From: Burkholderiales bacterium PBB1
GTDB taxonomy: Bacteria > Pseudomonadota > Gammaproteobacteria > Burkholderiales > Burkholderiaceae_C
DNA length: 64,000 nt
Assembly (NCBI GenBank): GCA_002255905.1
Contig: NKIN01000001.1
Span: 806,001 to 870,000, forward strand
Reading direction: 5' to 3'
Position numbers and translations under genes: made by a program. The notes beneath the pieces were generated by a model, which saw only the letters and a program-made list of their open reading frames with translations, searched no databases and was not told the origin of the DNA. Position 1 is the first letter of the stretch, and every line of letters starts with the position of its first letter. Positions 35,205 through 43,388 of this stretch are shown here, piece by piece.

Positions 35205-36011
35205 ATGAACACCGAATCGATCAAAACCTTCCTCAGCACCACCGCGATCGACATCGCGCTGAAGGTGCTCGCGGCACTGGCGTTCTGGATCATCGGTCGC
35301 TGGCTGATCGGCCGTGTGATCGCGCTGATGCAGGCGGCGATGAACCGCAACCACGTCGACCCGACCTTGACCAAGTACCTCGGGTCGATCATCGCCATCG
35401 CGCTGAACATCGCGCTGGTGCTCGGCATCCTGGGCTACTTCGGCATCGAGACGACCTCGTTCGCTGCGCTGTTGGCTGGTGCGGGTGTGGCAATCGGCGC
35501 GGCGTGGAGCGGGCTGCTGGGCAACTTCGCGGCCGGCGCCTTCATGCTGATCCTGCGGCCGTTCAAGGTCGGCGACTTCGTCAGCATCGGCGGCGTGGTC
35601 GGCACGGTGCATGAGCTGGGCCTCTTCGGCACCACCATCGTCACGCCGGACAACGTGATGACGCTGATCGGCAACGGCAAGATCTTCGGCGACACGATCC
35701 AGAATTTCTCGGTGCTGCCGGTGCGTCGCGTCGAGCGGGTCGTGCAGCTGGCCAACGGGGTCGATCCGCTGGATGCGATCGCTCGCCTGAAGGCCGCGGT
35801 GGCGCTGATCCCGAATGTGTCCAGGGACATGCCGCCCGAGGTGAACCTGCTCGACATGAAGCTCGAAGGCCCGCAGATTGCCGTGCGGCCGTACACCCAC
35901 ACCGATCATTACTGGCAGGTGTACTTCGACACCAACGAAGCCATCGTCAAGGTCTGCCAGGATGCTGGCTGGCCGGTGCCTTCTGCGCTGCATCAGATCC
36001 GCCAGCTCTGA
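35205..36011 (+). CDS. mscS: Small-conductance mechanosensitive channel, MscS (short)
   Basis: The 268-residue protein has three N-terminal helices, the last being the pore helix with the Gly/Ala pattern AALLAGAGVAIGAAWSGLLGN, then the beta domain (LRPFKVGDFVSIGGVVGTVHELGLF) and the alpha-beta vestibule (VRRVERVVQLANGVDPLDAI). Length and layout match E. coli MscS (286). It opens at high membrane tension to release solutes. GGGGAG is 6-8 bases before the ATG at 35205; an earlier ATG at 35187 lacks a site. A larger paralogue follows 17 bases downstream. Confidence 0.92.
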   Translation: MNTESIKTFLSTTAIDIALKVLAALAFWIIGRWLIGRVIALMQAAMNRNHVDPTLTKYLGSIIAIALNIALVLGILGYFGIETTSFAALLAGAGVAIGAAWSGLLGNFAAGAFMLILRPFKVGDFVSIGGVVGTVHELGLFGTTIVTPDNVMTLIGNGKIFGDTIQNFSVLPVRRVERVVQLANGVDPLDAIARLKAAVALIPNVSRDMPPEVNLLDMKLEGPQIAVRPYTHTDHYWQVYFDTNEAIVKVCQDAGWPVPSALHQIRQL

Positions 36012-36028
36012 CACCGAAGGCGGCCACG

Positions 36029-37669
36029 GTGCGTGTCGTCAGTCGCTGGGCACTGTGGCTGTGGCTGTGGTCGATGACCACGGCGGTGTGGGCGCAGGCG
36101 GCCTCGGCGCCGGCCGAGGCTGCCAACCCCGTGACGGCGGAGGCGCCGGTGGTGGTGGCCAACCGCACCATCACGACCTTTCGCACGCCTTATCTGGGCG
36201 TGCCGCCAGAGCGCCGGGCGCAGCGCACCGAGGCCATCCTGCGTGAACTGCTCGATCGGGCAGTGCAGGGCGAGGTGACCATCCAGGTCGAGCCGCAGGG
36301 CCATGTGCTGCTGGTCGATGGCGAACTGGCCCTCGTTCTGGTGGCAGCCGATGCCGATCCGCTGCGTGCGCAGACGCTCGCGCAGGCCAGTGCCGCAGCG
36401 CGCGGTGCCCTGCGCCTGGCGCTGGCCGAAACGCGCGAAGGACGCGACAGCCAACGCCTGTTGTGGGGTCTGGGGCGCAGCCTGCTCGCGACGCTGATCG
36501 CGCTGGCGATCGCGATCCCGGCCTGGCGCGCGCGCCGCTGGGCCACGGTGCGTCTGACGCGCAAAGTGGCGCAAAGCACGTCGAGTGTGCGGCTGGCCGG
36601 TGCCGAGCTGTTGCACACCGAGCGATTGGTCGCGGCCGTGCGGCTGGCCGTGCGCGCACTCTGGTGGACATTGGCGCTGGTGCTGGTCTACGAGTGGCTG
36701 GGCTACGTGCTGCGCCAGTTCCCGTACTCCCGGCCCTGGGGCGAGCAACTGACCCGCTACCTGCTCGGTGTGGCCGACCACATCGGCCGTGGTGTGTTCG
36801 GCGCGCTGCCGGATCTGCTGATCGCGGTTGTCATCTTCCTGATCGCGCGGGGTGTGATCGCGCTCTTTCGACCGTTCTTCACCCGACTCGCTGCCACCGA
36901 TGAGCGGCAGGGCGGCTGGCTGGACGCCGACACCGCAGGCCCCACCCGGCGCCTGTTCAGCATCGCGGTGTGGCTGTTCGCTGCGGTGATGGCCTACCCG
37001 TATCTGCCCGGGGCCCAGAGCGAGGCTTTCAAGGGGCTGTCGCTGCTGATCGGCCTGATGGTCACCCTGGGCGGATCCAGCCTGTTCGGGCAGGCCGCCA
37101 GCGGGCTGGTGCTGATGTACTCGCGCACGCTGCGTGTCGGCGAGTACGTGCGCATCAACGAGCATGAGGGCACGGTCACGGAGATGGGGGCCTTCATCAC
37201 CCGCGTGCGCACCGGGTTGGGCGAAGAACTCACCTTCCCGAACTCGCTGGTGCTCGGCAGCGTCAGCAAGAACTATTCGCGCGCAGTCCATGGCCGGGGA
37301 TTCGTGGTCGACACCACGGTGACCATCGGCTACGACACGGCATGGCGACGGGTGGAGGCCATGCTTATTGAGGCGGCGCGCCGCACACCCGGCGTGCTGA
37401 CATCGCCAGCGCCGCGGGTGTTCCACACGGCCCTGTCCGACTTCTATCCCGAGTACCGGCTGGTCTGCCAGGCCATTCCCAGCGAGCCGCGACCGCGCGC
37501 TGAGGTGCTGAGCGCATTGCACGCCAATATCCAGGATGTGTTCAATGAATGCGGTGTGCAGATCATGTCTCCGCACTATCTGGCAGACCCCGCTGAGCCT
37601 AAGCTGGTTCCGCCTGATCAGCGCGATGCAGCCGCGCACATGTTCAGCACGCAGGTGAATCGAAGCTGA
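36029..37669 (+). CDS. MscS-family mechanosensitive channel (large, with signal peptide)
   Basis: The 546-residue protein starts with a signal peptide (WLWSMTTAVWAQAASA), then a periplasmic domain of about 130 residues, several membrane helices, the MscS pore and beta domain (LMVTLGGSSLFGQAASGLVLMY, LRVGEYVRINEHEGTVTEMGAF, LTFPNSLVLGSVSKNYS) and a vestibule region. It resembles the longer YnaI/YbdG-like or MscK-like channels more than MscS itself. It begins with GTG 17 bases after mscS, probably in one operon. A 16-base perfect palindrome follows its stop. Confidence 0.85.
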   Translation: MRVVSRWALWLWLWSMTTAVWAQAASAPAEAANPVTAEAPVVVANRTITTFRTPYLGVPPERRAQRTEAILRELLDRAVQGEVTIQVEPQGHVLLVDGELALVLVAADADPLRAQTLAQASAAARGALRLALAETREGRDSQRLLWGLGRSLLATLIALAIAIPAWRARRWATVRLTRKVAQSTSSVRLAGAELLHTERLVAAVRLAVRALWWTLALVLVYEWLGYVLRQFPYSRPWGEQLTRYLLGVADHIGRGVFGALPDLLIAVVIFLIARGVIALFRPFFTRLAATDERQGGWLDADTAGPTRRLFSIAVWLFAAVMAYPYLPGAQSEAFKGLSLLIGLMVTLGGSSLFGQAASGLVLMYSRTLRVGEYVRINEHEGTVTEMGAFITRVRTGLGEELTFPNSLVLGSVSKNYSRAVHGRGFVVDTTVTIGYDTAWRRVEAMLIEAARRTPGVLTSPAPRVFHTALSDFYPEYRLVCQAIPSEPRPRAEVLSALHANIQDVFNECGVQIMSPHYLADPAEPKLVPPDQRDAAAHMFSTQVNRS

Positions 37670-37678
37670 CGCCGGGCC

Positions 37679-37694
37679 GACGGCCTAGGCCGTC
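37679..37694. terminator. Palindrome between convergent genes
   Basis: GACGGCCTAGGCCGTC is a perfect 16-base palindrome 9 bases after the channel gene stop and 34 bases before the end of the convergent acyltransferase gene. It may act as a shared transcript end, but it has no loop or T run, so this is weak. Confidence 0.3.
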
Positions 37695-37728
37695 GACGAC
37701 CGGTTCGAAGGAAGATCCTGGACGGTGG

Positions 37729-38502
37729 TCATGCCAGGAACCGACCGCGCTGGCGCAGTGCCTGCAGCGCAGGCGATTCGAGGTCCAGCCAGGTCAGGAA
37801 ATCGATGGTGCGGAACTCGCGGTCGATCGCTGGCGGGCCGCAGATCGCCGCCCCCAGCGCCAGGTAGGCCGACAGCAATCGCGGGATCTGCGGAGTCTGT
37901 GGCGCGACCACATCCATCGTGCATGCAAAAGCCGGCAAGGGCCGTGTGCGCCACGCTGGCGGTGCGAGGCTCGGCGTCAGGCGCAGGTAGGCGGCGGCGC
38001 CCACCGACTCATCCTGCGAGGTCAGCGAACTGCAGCCCAGCAGGTAACGTGCCCCGCGCTCCTGTGCATAGCCGGCAATGCCCTTCCACAGAAGGTTCAG
38101 CACGGTGAAATTGCGGTGATCGGCATGGATGCAGGCACGGCCCAGCTCGATCGTCTGCCCACGCATCACCTCGAACGGGGTGAAGTCGAATTCCTGCGCG
38201 CTGTAGTAGCCCAGCGCGTCGCGCGCCCGCAGCCCGGGTTGCAGCCGGTAGGTGCCGACCACGCTGCCATTCGCGAGGTCGTCGACGATCAGGTGGTCGC
38301 ACACCGCATCGAAAGGGTCGGCGTCGAGCCCGGTGTCGTAGGACTGCGCCAGGCCCTCGTCGAGTTCGAGGTTGAAGACCTCGAAGCGCAGCGCCTGCGC
38401 GGCCTGCACGTCGGCGGCGTGCGTTGCCATGCGCAGCGCATACACCGGCGTGACGCGGGTCGGTGCGGATCGCGACGGTGCGACAGTGGACAGCAGGTTC
38501 AT
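37729..38502 (-). CDS. OlsB-like GNAT N-acyltransferase
   Basis: The 257-residue protein resembles ornithine/amino-acid N-acyltransferases (OlsB) and the related hemolysin-like acyltransferases. Matching segments are ADVQAAQALRFEVFNLE, DADPFDAVCDHLIVDD, VVGTYRLQPG, YYSAQEFDF, TIELGRACIHADHRN, and LLWKGIAGYAQERGARYLLGCSS. These enzymes load a 3-hydroxyacyl chain from ACP on ornithine to start ornithine lipids. OlsA is not adjacent. The start MNLLSTVAP is chosen because upstream frame codons look non-coding. It is divergent from a hydrolase/DedA/ATP-grasp operon. Confidence 0.8.
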   Translation of the reverse strand: MNLLSTVAPSRSAPTRVTPVYALRMATHAADVQAAQALRFEVFNLELDEGLAQSYDTGLDADPFDAVCDHLIVDDLANGSVVGTYRLQPGLRARDALGYYSAQEFDFTPFEVMRGQTIELGRACIHADHRNFTVLNLLWKGIAGYAQERGARYLLGCSSLTSQDESVGAAAYLRLTPSLAPPAWRTRPLPAFACTMDVVAPQTPQIPRLLSAYLALGAAICGPPAIDREFRTIDFLTWLDLESPALQALRQRGRFLA

Positions 38503-38735
38503 GGTCGGGTTGATCGTGATGGACAGCCTGCATGAGACCGTGCGAACACCAAAGCGAGCGAAATGCATGCCTCTGGCGGGTGACACCGGCATGCCCAGTG
38601 CAGCGCCAGTGTGATCTTGTCGTTCAAGTGTGCCGCTTGCTTACACCTGTCTCGGTAAGAATTGCAGCGTCACGGCGACTGAGATCGGTGCCTGTTGCGC
38701 CAACGCCAGCCACTCGCCCTCATGGAGACCCGGGG

Positions 38736-39662
38736 ATGCCTCGCAGTACAGCGCCCGTCGCAGGACAACACCAAGACGTCAGCGCAGGCCGGGATGCGCC
38801 AGTCGATGGCCATGTGATGGTGCGGCAGGCCCGTCCGCCTGGTCGCAGTCGCCTGTGGAGCGCACTCAGTGTCATCGTCGCCACCATCGGCCTGGGGCCA
38901 ACCGGCCTTCGTGCTGCCGACGCCAGCATCGACGCCCTGCGTCACCAGCTTGCGGTCGGCGCGCCACTGAACACCACGCTCAGCTACCTGCAGGCCGGCA
39001 ACCCGACGGCACCGCGCCTGATCCTGGTGCATGGCACACCGGGTTCGGCCTCGGGCTGGTCTGATTACCTGACGAACCCGCCGCCGGGCACCGATGTGGT
39101 GGCGCTGGACCGGCCGGGCTTTGGCGACAGCGGCCCGGAAGGTGCGGTGACCAGCCTGGAAGCGCAGGCGGCAGCGGTCTATGCGCTGTTCCCGACCGAC
39201 GGGCGACGCGTGGTGCTGCTCGGCCATTCCCTGGGCGGGCCCATCGTTGCGCGGGTGGCGGCCGATCACCCGGACCGGGTGGCTGCGGTGGTGCTGCTGG
39301 CCGCATCGCTCGACCCGGGGTTGGAAGAGATCAACCCGATGCAGTGGGTCGGCACCTGGGCGGCGGTGCGCTGGGCGTTGCCGCGCGCGATCCGCAACGC
39401 CAACGCCGAACTGATCGCGCTGAAGCCGGAACTGGAGTCATTGGCCCGTCTGTTGCCGAAGATCACCGCACCGGTGCTGATCGTGCACGGCACGAAGGAC
39501 GACCTGGTGCCGGTGGCCAATGTGCCGTTCATGCAGGCCGGGCTCACCGGCGCGCGCTGCGTGAAGACGGAACTGCTCGAAGGACAGAACCATTTCCTGC
39601 CGTGGAATTCGACGGGTGTTGTTCGTCAGGCGATTGCCTGGGCGCTGGGGACGCCATGTTGA
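38736..39662 (+). CDS. Alpha/beta hydrolase, exported or membrane-anchored
   Basis: The 308-residue protein has the alpha/beta hydrolase fold: LILVHGTPGSASGW (oxyanion), DRPGFGDSG, the nucleophile Ser in GHSLGG, the acid in HGTKDDLVPV, and the catalytic His in EGQNHFLPW. The start at 38736 has GGAG 8 bases upstream. A hydrophobic stretch (LWSALSVIVATIGLGPTGLRAADA) then begins near residue 38, acting as an anchor; an ATG at 38817 would make it an N-terminal signal peptide. First gene of a three-gene chain with DedA and ATP-grasp genes. About 230 bases upstream form the divergent control region, with no promoter I trust. Confidence 0.8.
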   Translation: MPRSTAPVAGQHQDVSAGRDAPVDGHVMVRQARPPGRSRLWSALSVIVATIGLGPTGLRAADASIDALRHQLAVGAPLNTTLSYLQAGNPTAPRLILVHGTPGSASGWSDYLTNPPPGTDVVALDRPGFGDSGPEGAVTSLEAQAAAVYALFPTDGRRVVLLGHSLGGPIVARVAADHPDRVAAVVLLAASLDPGLEEINPMQWVGTWAAVRWALPRAIRNANAELIALKPELESLARLLPKITAPVLIVHGTKDDLVPVANVPFMQAGLTGARCVKTELLEGQNHFLPWNSTGVVRQAIAWALGTPC

Positions 39663-40294
39663 GCGATGCCGCCCCCGTGGCATCGGCCGACTGGCACGCC
39701 GTCATCGCCTGGTTTCATGGAGCGCTCTCGGGCACGGCCGATCCGTGGGTCATCGCGCTGGCGCTGGTGCTGACGACGCTGCTGCTAGAAGACGTGGCGA
39801 TCGCCGCTGGCGTTGCGCTGGCCACCCAGGGCACGATCTCCTGGGGTCTGTCACTGGCCGCGGTGGGGGGTGGCATCGCCGTGGGTGACCTTGGCTTGTA
39901 TGCGCTGGGCATGGTCGCGACCCGCGTGCCCTGGCTGCGGCGGCGCTACATCGGTGAGCGCAGCGCCTGGGCGCGCGAGCAGGTGACGCGCAGGCTGCCC
40001 AGCGCCGTGCTGCTGGCGCGGGTGATCCCGGGTCTGCGGCTGGTCACTTACACCGCCTGCGGTTTTCTGCGGGTGCCGTTCGCAGCGTTCTGTGCCTGGG
40101 TGCTGCTGGCGGTGGCGCTGTGGACTGGCGCGCTGTATGGCCTGAGTCTGGCCATCGGTGCGGCCCTGGCCCGGCAGCTCGGCCTGCCGCTGCCGGTGGC
40201 GGTGGCGCTGCCCATCCTGGTGCTGGCGGCGGCGGTGCCGCTGTGGCGGATGATTCATCAACGCTTCCGATCGACATCCTCTTCCTTGCCATGA
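39656..40294 (+). CDS. DedA family membrane protein
   Basis: The 212-residue protein has about five hydrophobic helices and the DedA/SNARE-associated pattern: LEDVAIAAGVALATQGTISW, VGGGIAVGDLGLYALG, and the Arg motif ARVIPGLRLVTYTACGFLRVPF. DedA proteins move lipids, mainly undecaprenyl phosphate or phosphatidylethanolamine, across the membrane. It overlaps the hydrolase gene by 7 bases and the ATP-grasp gene by 4, so the three are made together, which suggests a lipid substrate shared by all. Confidence 0.85.
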   Translation: MLSDAAPVASADWHAVIAWFHGALSGTADPWVIALALVLTTLLLEDVAIAAGVALATQGTISWGLSLAAVGGGIAVGDLGLYALGMVATRVPWLRRRYIGERSAWAREQVTRRLPSAVLLARVIPGLRLVTYTACGFLRVPFAAFCAWVLLAVALWTGALYGLSLAIGAALARQLGLPLPVAVALPILVLAAAVPLWRMIHQRFRSTSSSLP

Positions 40295-41424
40295 CCTCTG
40301 CGCTGCCCCTGTCCACGCCTGCTGTTCGTCCGCACCAGGGCATGCCACCGTTCGACGAGAGCGGACCGCCAACGAGCTTTTTCGAGTTCTGGCCGATGTG
40401 GGCGTTCTACCCACCGATCGTTCTTTACGCGGCCTGGCAGATGCTGCGCTATCGCGGCATCCTGCTGCCCACGGTCGCGAACCCGTCGTTCCCGGGTGGC
40501 GGATTCTTCGGTGAATCGAAGGCCGACATCCTGGCGCTGGCGATGCAGCATGTGCCCGACTGGGTCGCGCCGTTCGTGCGGATCGAGCGGCCCGTGGTAC
40601 CGCAGGATGTTGCTCAGGAACGCGATGCCGCGCTGGCAGCACTCGCCGCCGCAGGCCTCGCGCTGCCGGTGGTTGCCAAGCCCGACCTCGGCTGCCGTGG
40701 CGCCGGGGTGAAGCTGGTGCGCACGACCGGTGATTTGCAGGCGTACCTGGCTGCCTTTCCACCCGGCGCGACATTGCTGCTGCAGCGGCTGGTGCCCTTC
40801 GAGGGCGAAGCGGGGGTGTTCTATTGCCGCCGGCCCGGCCAGCCGCGCGGGCGCATCGTGTCGATCACGCTGAAGTACTTTCCGTATGTGATCGGCGATG
40901 GCCAGCGCACGCTGCGCGAGCTGATCCTGGCCGATCCGCGTGCCGGTCGGCTGACCCACCTGTACTTCAAGCGCCACACCGCGCGGCTCGACACCGTGCC
41001 GGCAGCAGGCGCGGCGATCCGCCTCGCGTTTGCCGGCAGTCACAGCCGCGGGGCGATCTTCCGCAACGGTACGCACCTGATGACGCCCGCGATGGAAGCG
41101 CGCTTCGACGACATCGCGCAGCGCCTGCCCGAATTCCACTTCGGCCGCTTCGACGTGCGATTCGAGGACTTCGCCGAGGTGCAGGCAGGGCGTGGCTTCA
41201 CCATCGTGGAGGTCAACGGGGCTGGTGCCGAAAGCACCCACATCTGGGATCGCCGCACAGGGCTGCTCGAGGCCTGGCGCGACCTGATGCGCCAGTACCA
41301 CTGGCTGTTCGAGATCGGGGCCGCCAACCGCGCACGCGGCTTTGCACCGATGAGCCTGGCCGAATTCCTGCATGGCTACCGGCGCGAAAAGTTTCTGACG
41401 CCACGTTACCCGGCAACCGACTGA
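40291..41424 (+). CDS. ATP-grasp family ligase-like protein
   Basis: The 377-residue protein has a membrane-seeking N-terminal segment (FFEFWPMWAFYPPIVLYAAW) and then an ATP-grasp core: LPVVAKPDLGCRGAGVKLV (ATP-binding lysine), LLQRLVPFEGEAGVFYCR, GRIVSITLKYFPYVIGDG, and FGRFDVRFEDF with IVEVNGAGAESTHIWD (metal-binding Glu/Asn). ATP-grasp enzymes join a carboxylate to an amine or thiol through an acyl phosphate. The substrate is unknown; with the DedA and acyltransferase neighbours, a lipid or cell-wall precursor is plausible. Starts by ATGA overlap with dedA. Confidence 0.8.
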   Translation: MTSALPLSTPAVRPHQGMPPFDESGPPTSFFEFWPMWAFYPPIVLYAAWQMLRYRGILLPTVANPSFPGGGFFGESKADILALAMQHVPDWVAPFVRIERPVVPQDVAQERDAALAALAAAGLALPVVAKPDLGCRGAGVKLVRTTGDLQAYLAAFPPGATLLLQRLVPFEGEAGVFYCRRPGQPRGRIVSITLKYFPYVIGDGQRTLRELILADPRAGRLTHLYFKRHTARLDTVPAAGAAIRLAFAGSHSRGAIFRNGTHLMTPAMEARFDDIAQRLPEFHFGRFDVRFEDFAEVQAGRGFTIVEVNGAGAESTHIWDRRTGLLEAWRDLMRQYHWLFEIGAANRARGFAPMSLAEFLHGYRREKFLTPRYPATD

Positions 41425-41579
41425 CCGGTCGGAACCGGGCACGGCGCGCAGTTTCTCGCTCGGCGCCTGTAATGTGTGACGCTCTGGCCCGACTCTGCGT
41501 CATGTCAGCCACGTTGTCATGACCGCTGAACCTGTCTCCGGTAGCGTTGGGACAGACCTCTCCTTCGAAAGTCATCGCC

Positions 41580-42185
41580 ATGTCGTCCCCCCGCATCCCG
41601 GCCGAAGTTGTTCGCAGTGACGCAGACAGGCTGCTGCACTTCAATCGCCTGTTGATCGACCAGGCGTTGTCATTGGTCGATGCACACGAAGAAGTCCCCG
41701 CGGCCCCCGCCTATGGCGAGTACGTCGGCCCGCACCTGCGCCATGTGATCGAGCACTACGAAGCCCTGTTGCTTCGAGACGCCGATGGCGAGCTCGACTA
41801 CGACCAGCGTCCGCGCGATGGCGCGCTGGATCAAAGCCCCGGCCTCGCTCAAGTGCGACTGCGTGCGTTGAAACAGCATCTCGACGGCGCAGCCGCGTAC
41901 GCCATGGACCGGCCGATCCTCGTGCGCGGGCAGGGGGGTGTCACAGGTGAATTTGACTTCGCGATGCGCTCCAGCATCGGCCGCGAGCTGGTGTTTGTTG
42001 CCAGCCATGCGATCCATCACTTTGCCTTGCTGCGCCTTCACTGCCAGCAGCATGGCATCCCGACCGATCCCGACTTCGGCCGGGCGCCGTCCACCGTCGC
42101 TCACGCCATGGCGGTGACTTCCTGCACCCCGTCCATCGAGCCCCGAAAGGAACTGGCATGTCTCACCGTCCCCTCCGCAGCCTGA
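41580..42185 (+). CDS. DinB-like four-helix protein
   Basis: The 201-residue helical protein matches the DinB/YfiT-type metal-dependent fold: DADRLLHFNRLLIDQALSLV, GPHLRHVIEHYEAL (first His), and LVFVASHAIHHFALLRLHCQQHG (the H-x3-H pair), giving three histidines that could bind a divalent metal. Family members are mostly thiol-dependent transferases or of unknown function. Its 3' end overlaps the YHS gene by 28 bases. Upstream (41425-41579) I see no confident promoter. Confidence 0.7.
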   Translation: MSSPRIPAEVVRSDADRLLHFNRLLIDQALSLVDAHEEVPAAPAYGEYVGPHLRHVIEHYEALLLRDADGELDYDQRPRDGALDQSPGLAQVRLRALKQHLDGAAAYAMDRPILVRGQGGVTGEFDFAMRSSIGRELVFVASHAIHHFALLRLHCQQHGIPTDPDFGRAPSTVAHAMAVTSCTPSIEPRKELACLTVPSAA

Positions 42186-42652
42186 ATCGACGCGCCCTGT
42201 TTGCCGTGGCACTCTCGGGCTGGATGGTCAGCACCCGAGTGCACGCTGCTCAGCCCGCGATCAACACGTTGACCGGTGGATTCTTCGGCGGGGCCGGCGA
42301 CACCGCGATTCTTGGCTACGACACGGTGGCGTACTTCACCGATGGCAGGCCGGTCAAAGGCTCCGACAGTTTCGTGACCACCTGGATGGGCGCCAAATGG
42401 AAGTTCGCGTCGCAGGCCCATCTCGACCTGTTCAAGGCCACACCTGAAAAGTACGCGCCGCAGTACGGCGGGTACTGCGCTTACGGCGTGTCGGTCGACA
42501 ATCTGGTCAGCATCGAGCCCGACAGATTCAAGATCATCGACGGCAAGCTTTACTTGAACTACGACGCCGACGTGCAGCAGAAGTGGTTGAAGAATCCGAT
42601 CGGGTTCATCAAGACGGCCGATTCGAAGTTCCAGTCCCTGTTGAAGCAGTGA
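42158..42652 (+). CDS. Exported YHS-domain protein
   Basis: The 164-residue protein carries a twin-arginine-like start (SLNRRALFAVALSGWMV) and a signal peptide cut near VHAAQPA. A YHS-like domain follows (AILGYDTVAYFTDGRPVKGS, WKFASQAHLDLFKATPEKYAPQYGGYC). YHS domains bind metals such as copper in some proteins; the Cys in YGGYCAYGV and the aromatic residues may serve this. It is translated from within the end of the DinB-like gene. Confidence 0.82.
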   Translation: MSHRPLRSLNRRALFAVALSGWMVSTRVHAAQPAINTLTGGFFGGAGDTAILGYDTVAYFTDGRPVKGSDSFVTTWMGAKWKFASQAHLDLFKATPEKYAPQYGGYCAYGVSVDNLVSIEPDRFKIIDGKLYLNYDADVQQKWLKNPIGFIKTADSKFQSLLKQ

Positions 42653-42692
42653 CGAGGCGACACTGCGACGTTGTATCTCTGGAAGGATGCTC

Positions 42693-43169
42693 ATGGCCTG
42701 GCTCAAGCGCAACGGACACTGGCTGCTGACGATCTACATCGCGTTCGTGTTCATCCAGTCGCTGTTCTTCAAATTCACCGGCTCCCCAGAGACCGTTTAC
42801 ATCTTCGAGGGCAAGCTGGACCCGTGGGCCGCGACGCTGGGGTTCCCAGGCCTCTTTGCGCCCGGCGGTGTTTTCTCGGCCAAGGTGGTGGGCACGATGG
42901 AACTGATCGCGTCCATCCTCCTGCTGGCAGGAGCATCCTCGGCCCAGCGGCGGGGAGTGCAGGTGCTGGGCTCGGCGCTGGGGCTGGGCGTGATCAGCGG
43001 CGCGATCTTCTTCCATTTGTTCACGCCGCTGGGAGTCGCGGTCATCAACACCGATGGCAGCAGCGACGGGGGTCAACTGTTCGCGCTGGCGTGTGGTGTC
43101 TGGCTTTCGTGTGCTGCGCTGCTGTGGATCCGCAAGCCCATCTGGCTGGAGTGGCTGGGCTTCAGGTAG
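42693..43169 (+). CDS. DoxX-like four-helix membrane protein
   Basis: The 158-residue protein has four hydrophobic helices (WLLTIYIAFVFIQSLFFKFTG, VVGTMELIASILLLAG, LGSALGLGVISGAIFFHLF, LFALACGVWLSCAALLWI) and the DoxX-like spacing. GGAAGG lies 6 bases before the ATG at 42693. It follows the YHS gene by 40 bases. A role in redox or metal handling at the membrane is suggested by the neighbours only. The 219 bases that follow hold a 9-bp inverted repeat (43281-43315) and no gene. Confidence 0.75.
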   Translation: MAWLKRNGHWLLTIYIAFVFIQSLFFKFTGSPETVYIFEGKLDPWAATLGFPGLFAPGGVFSAKVVGTMELIASILLLAGASSAQRRGVQVLGSALGLGVISGAIFFHLFTPLGVAVINTDGSSDGGQLFALACGVWLSCAALLWIRKPIWLEWLGFR

Positions 43170-43280
43170 CGAGACGTTCCGGCGCAAGGGCCGGTGGCGG
43201 CGCATTCGCGCGGAAAGACACTCGTTTCCAGCCCTCATTTCGCGCGATCAGCGCCGATAGGGCGCTGCAGAATTTCGGTG

Positions 43281-43315
43281 CAGGTTCGGTCGTGGTGATC
43301 GCCTGCCCGAACCTG
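43281..43315. repeat. Inverted repeat upstream of the GGDEF-EAL gene
   Basis: CAGGTTCGG and CCGAACCTG pair perfectly over 9 bases around a 17-base loop, 74 bases before the start of the GGDEF-EAL gene and 112 bases after the DoxX-like gene. It could be a terminator stem without T run or a leader hairpin. Confidence 0.45.
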
Positions 43316-43388
43316 TCGCTGCGCTGCCAGCGCCGACTTTCGTGCCCCTGTCACCTGGCTCTGTGAAGCAGAAGAAGGCAAGTCTGGC

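Noticed and set aside
43170-43388. Possible c-di-GMP riboswitch ahead of the GGDEF-EAL gene
   Set aside because: Only a simple 9-bp inverted repeat is visible; I cannot draw the conserved junction or tetraloop-receptor of a GEMM-type riboswitch.
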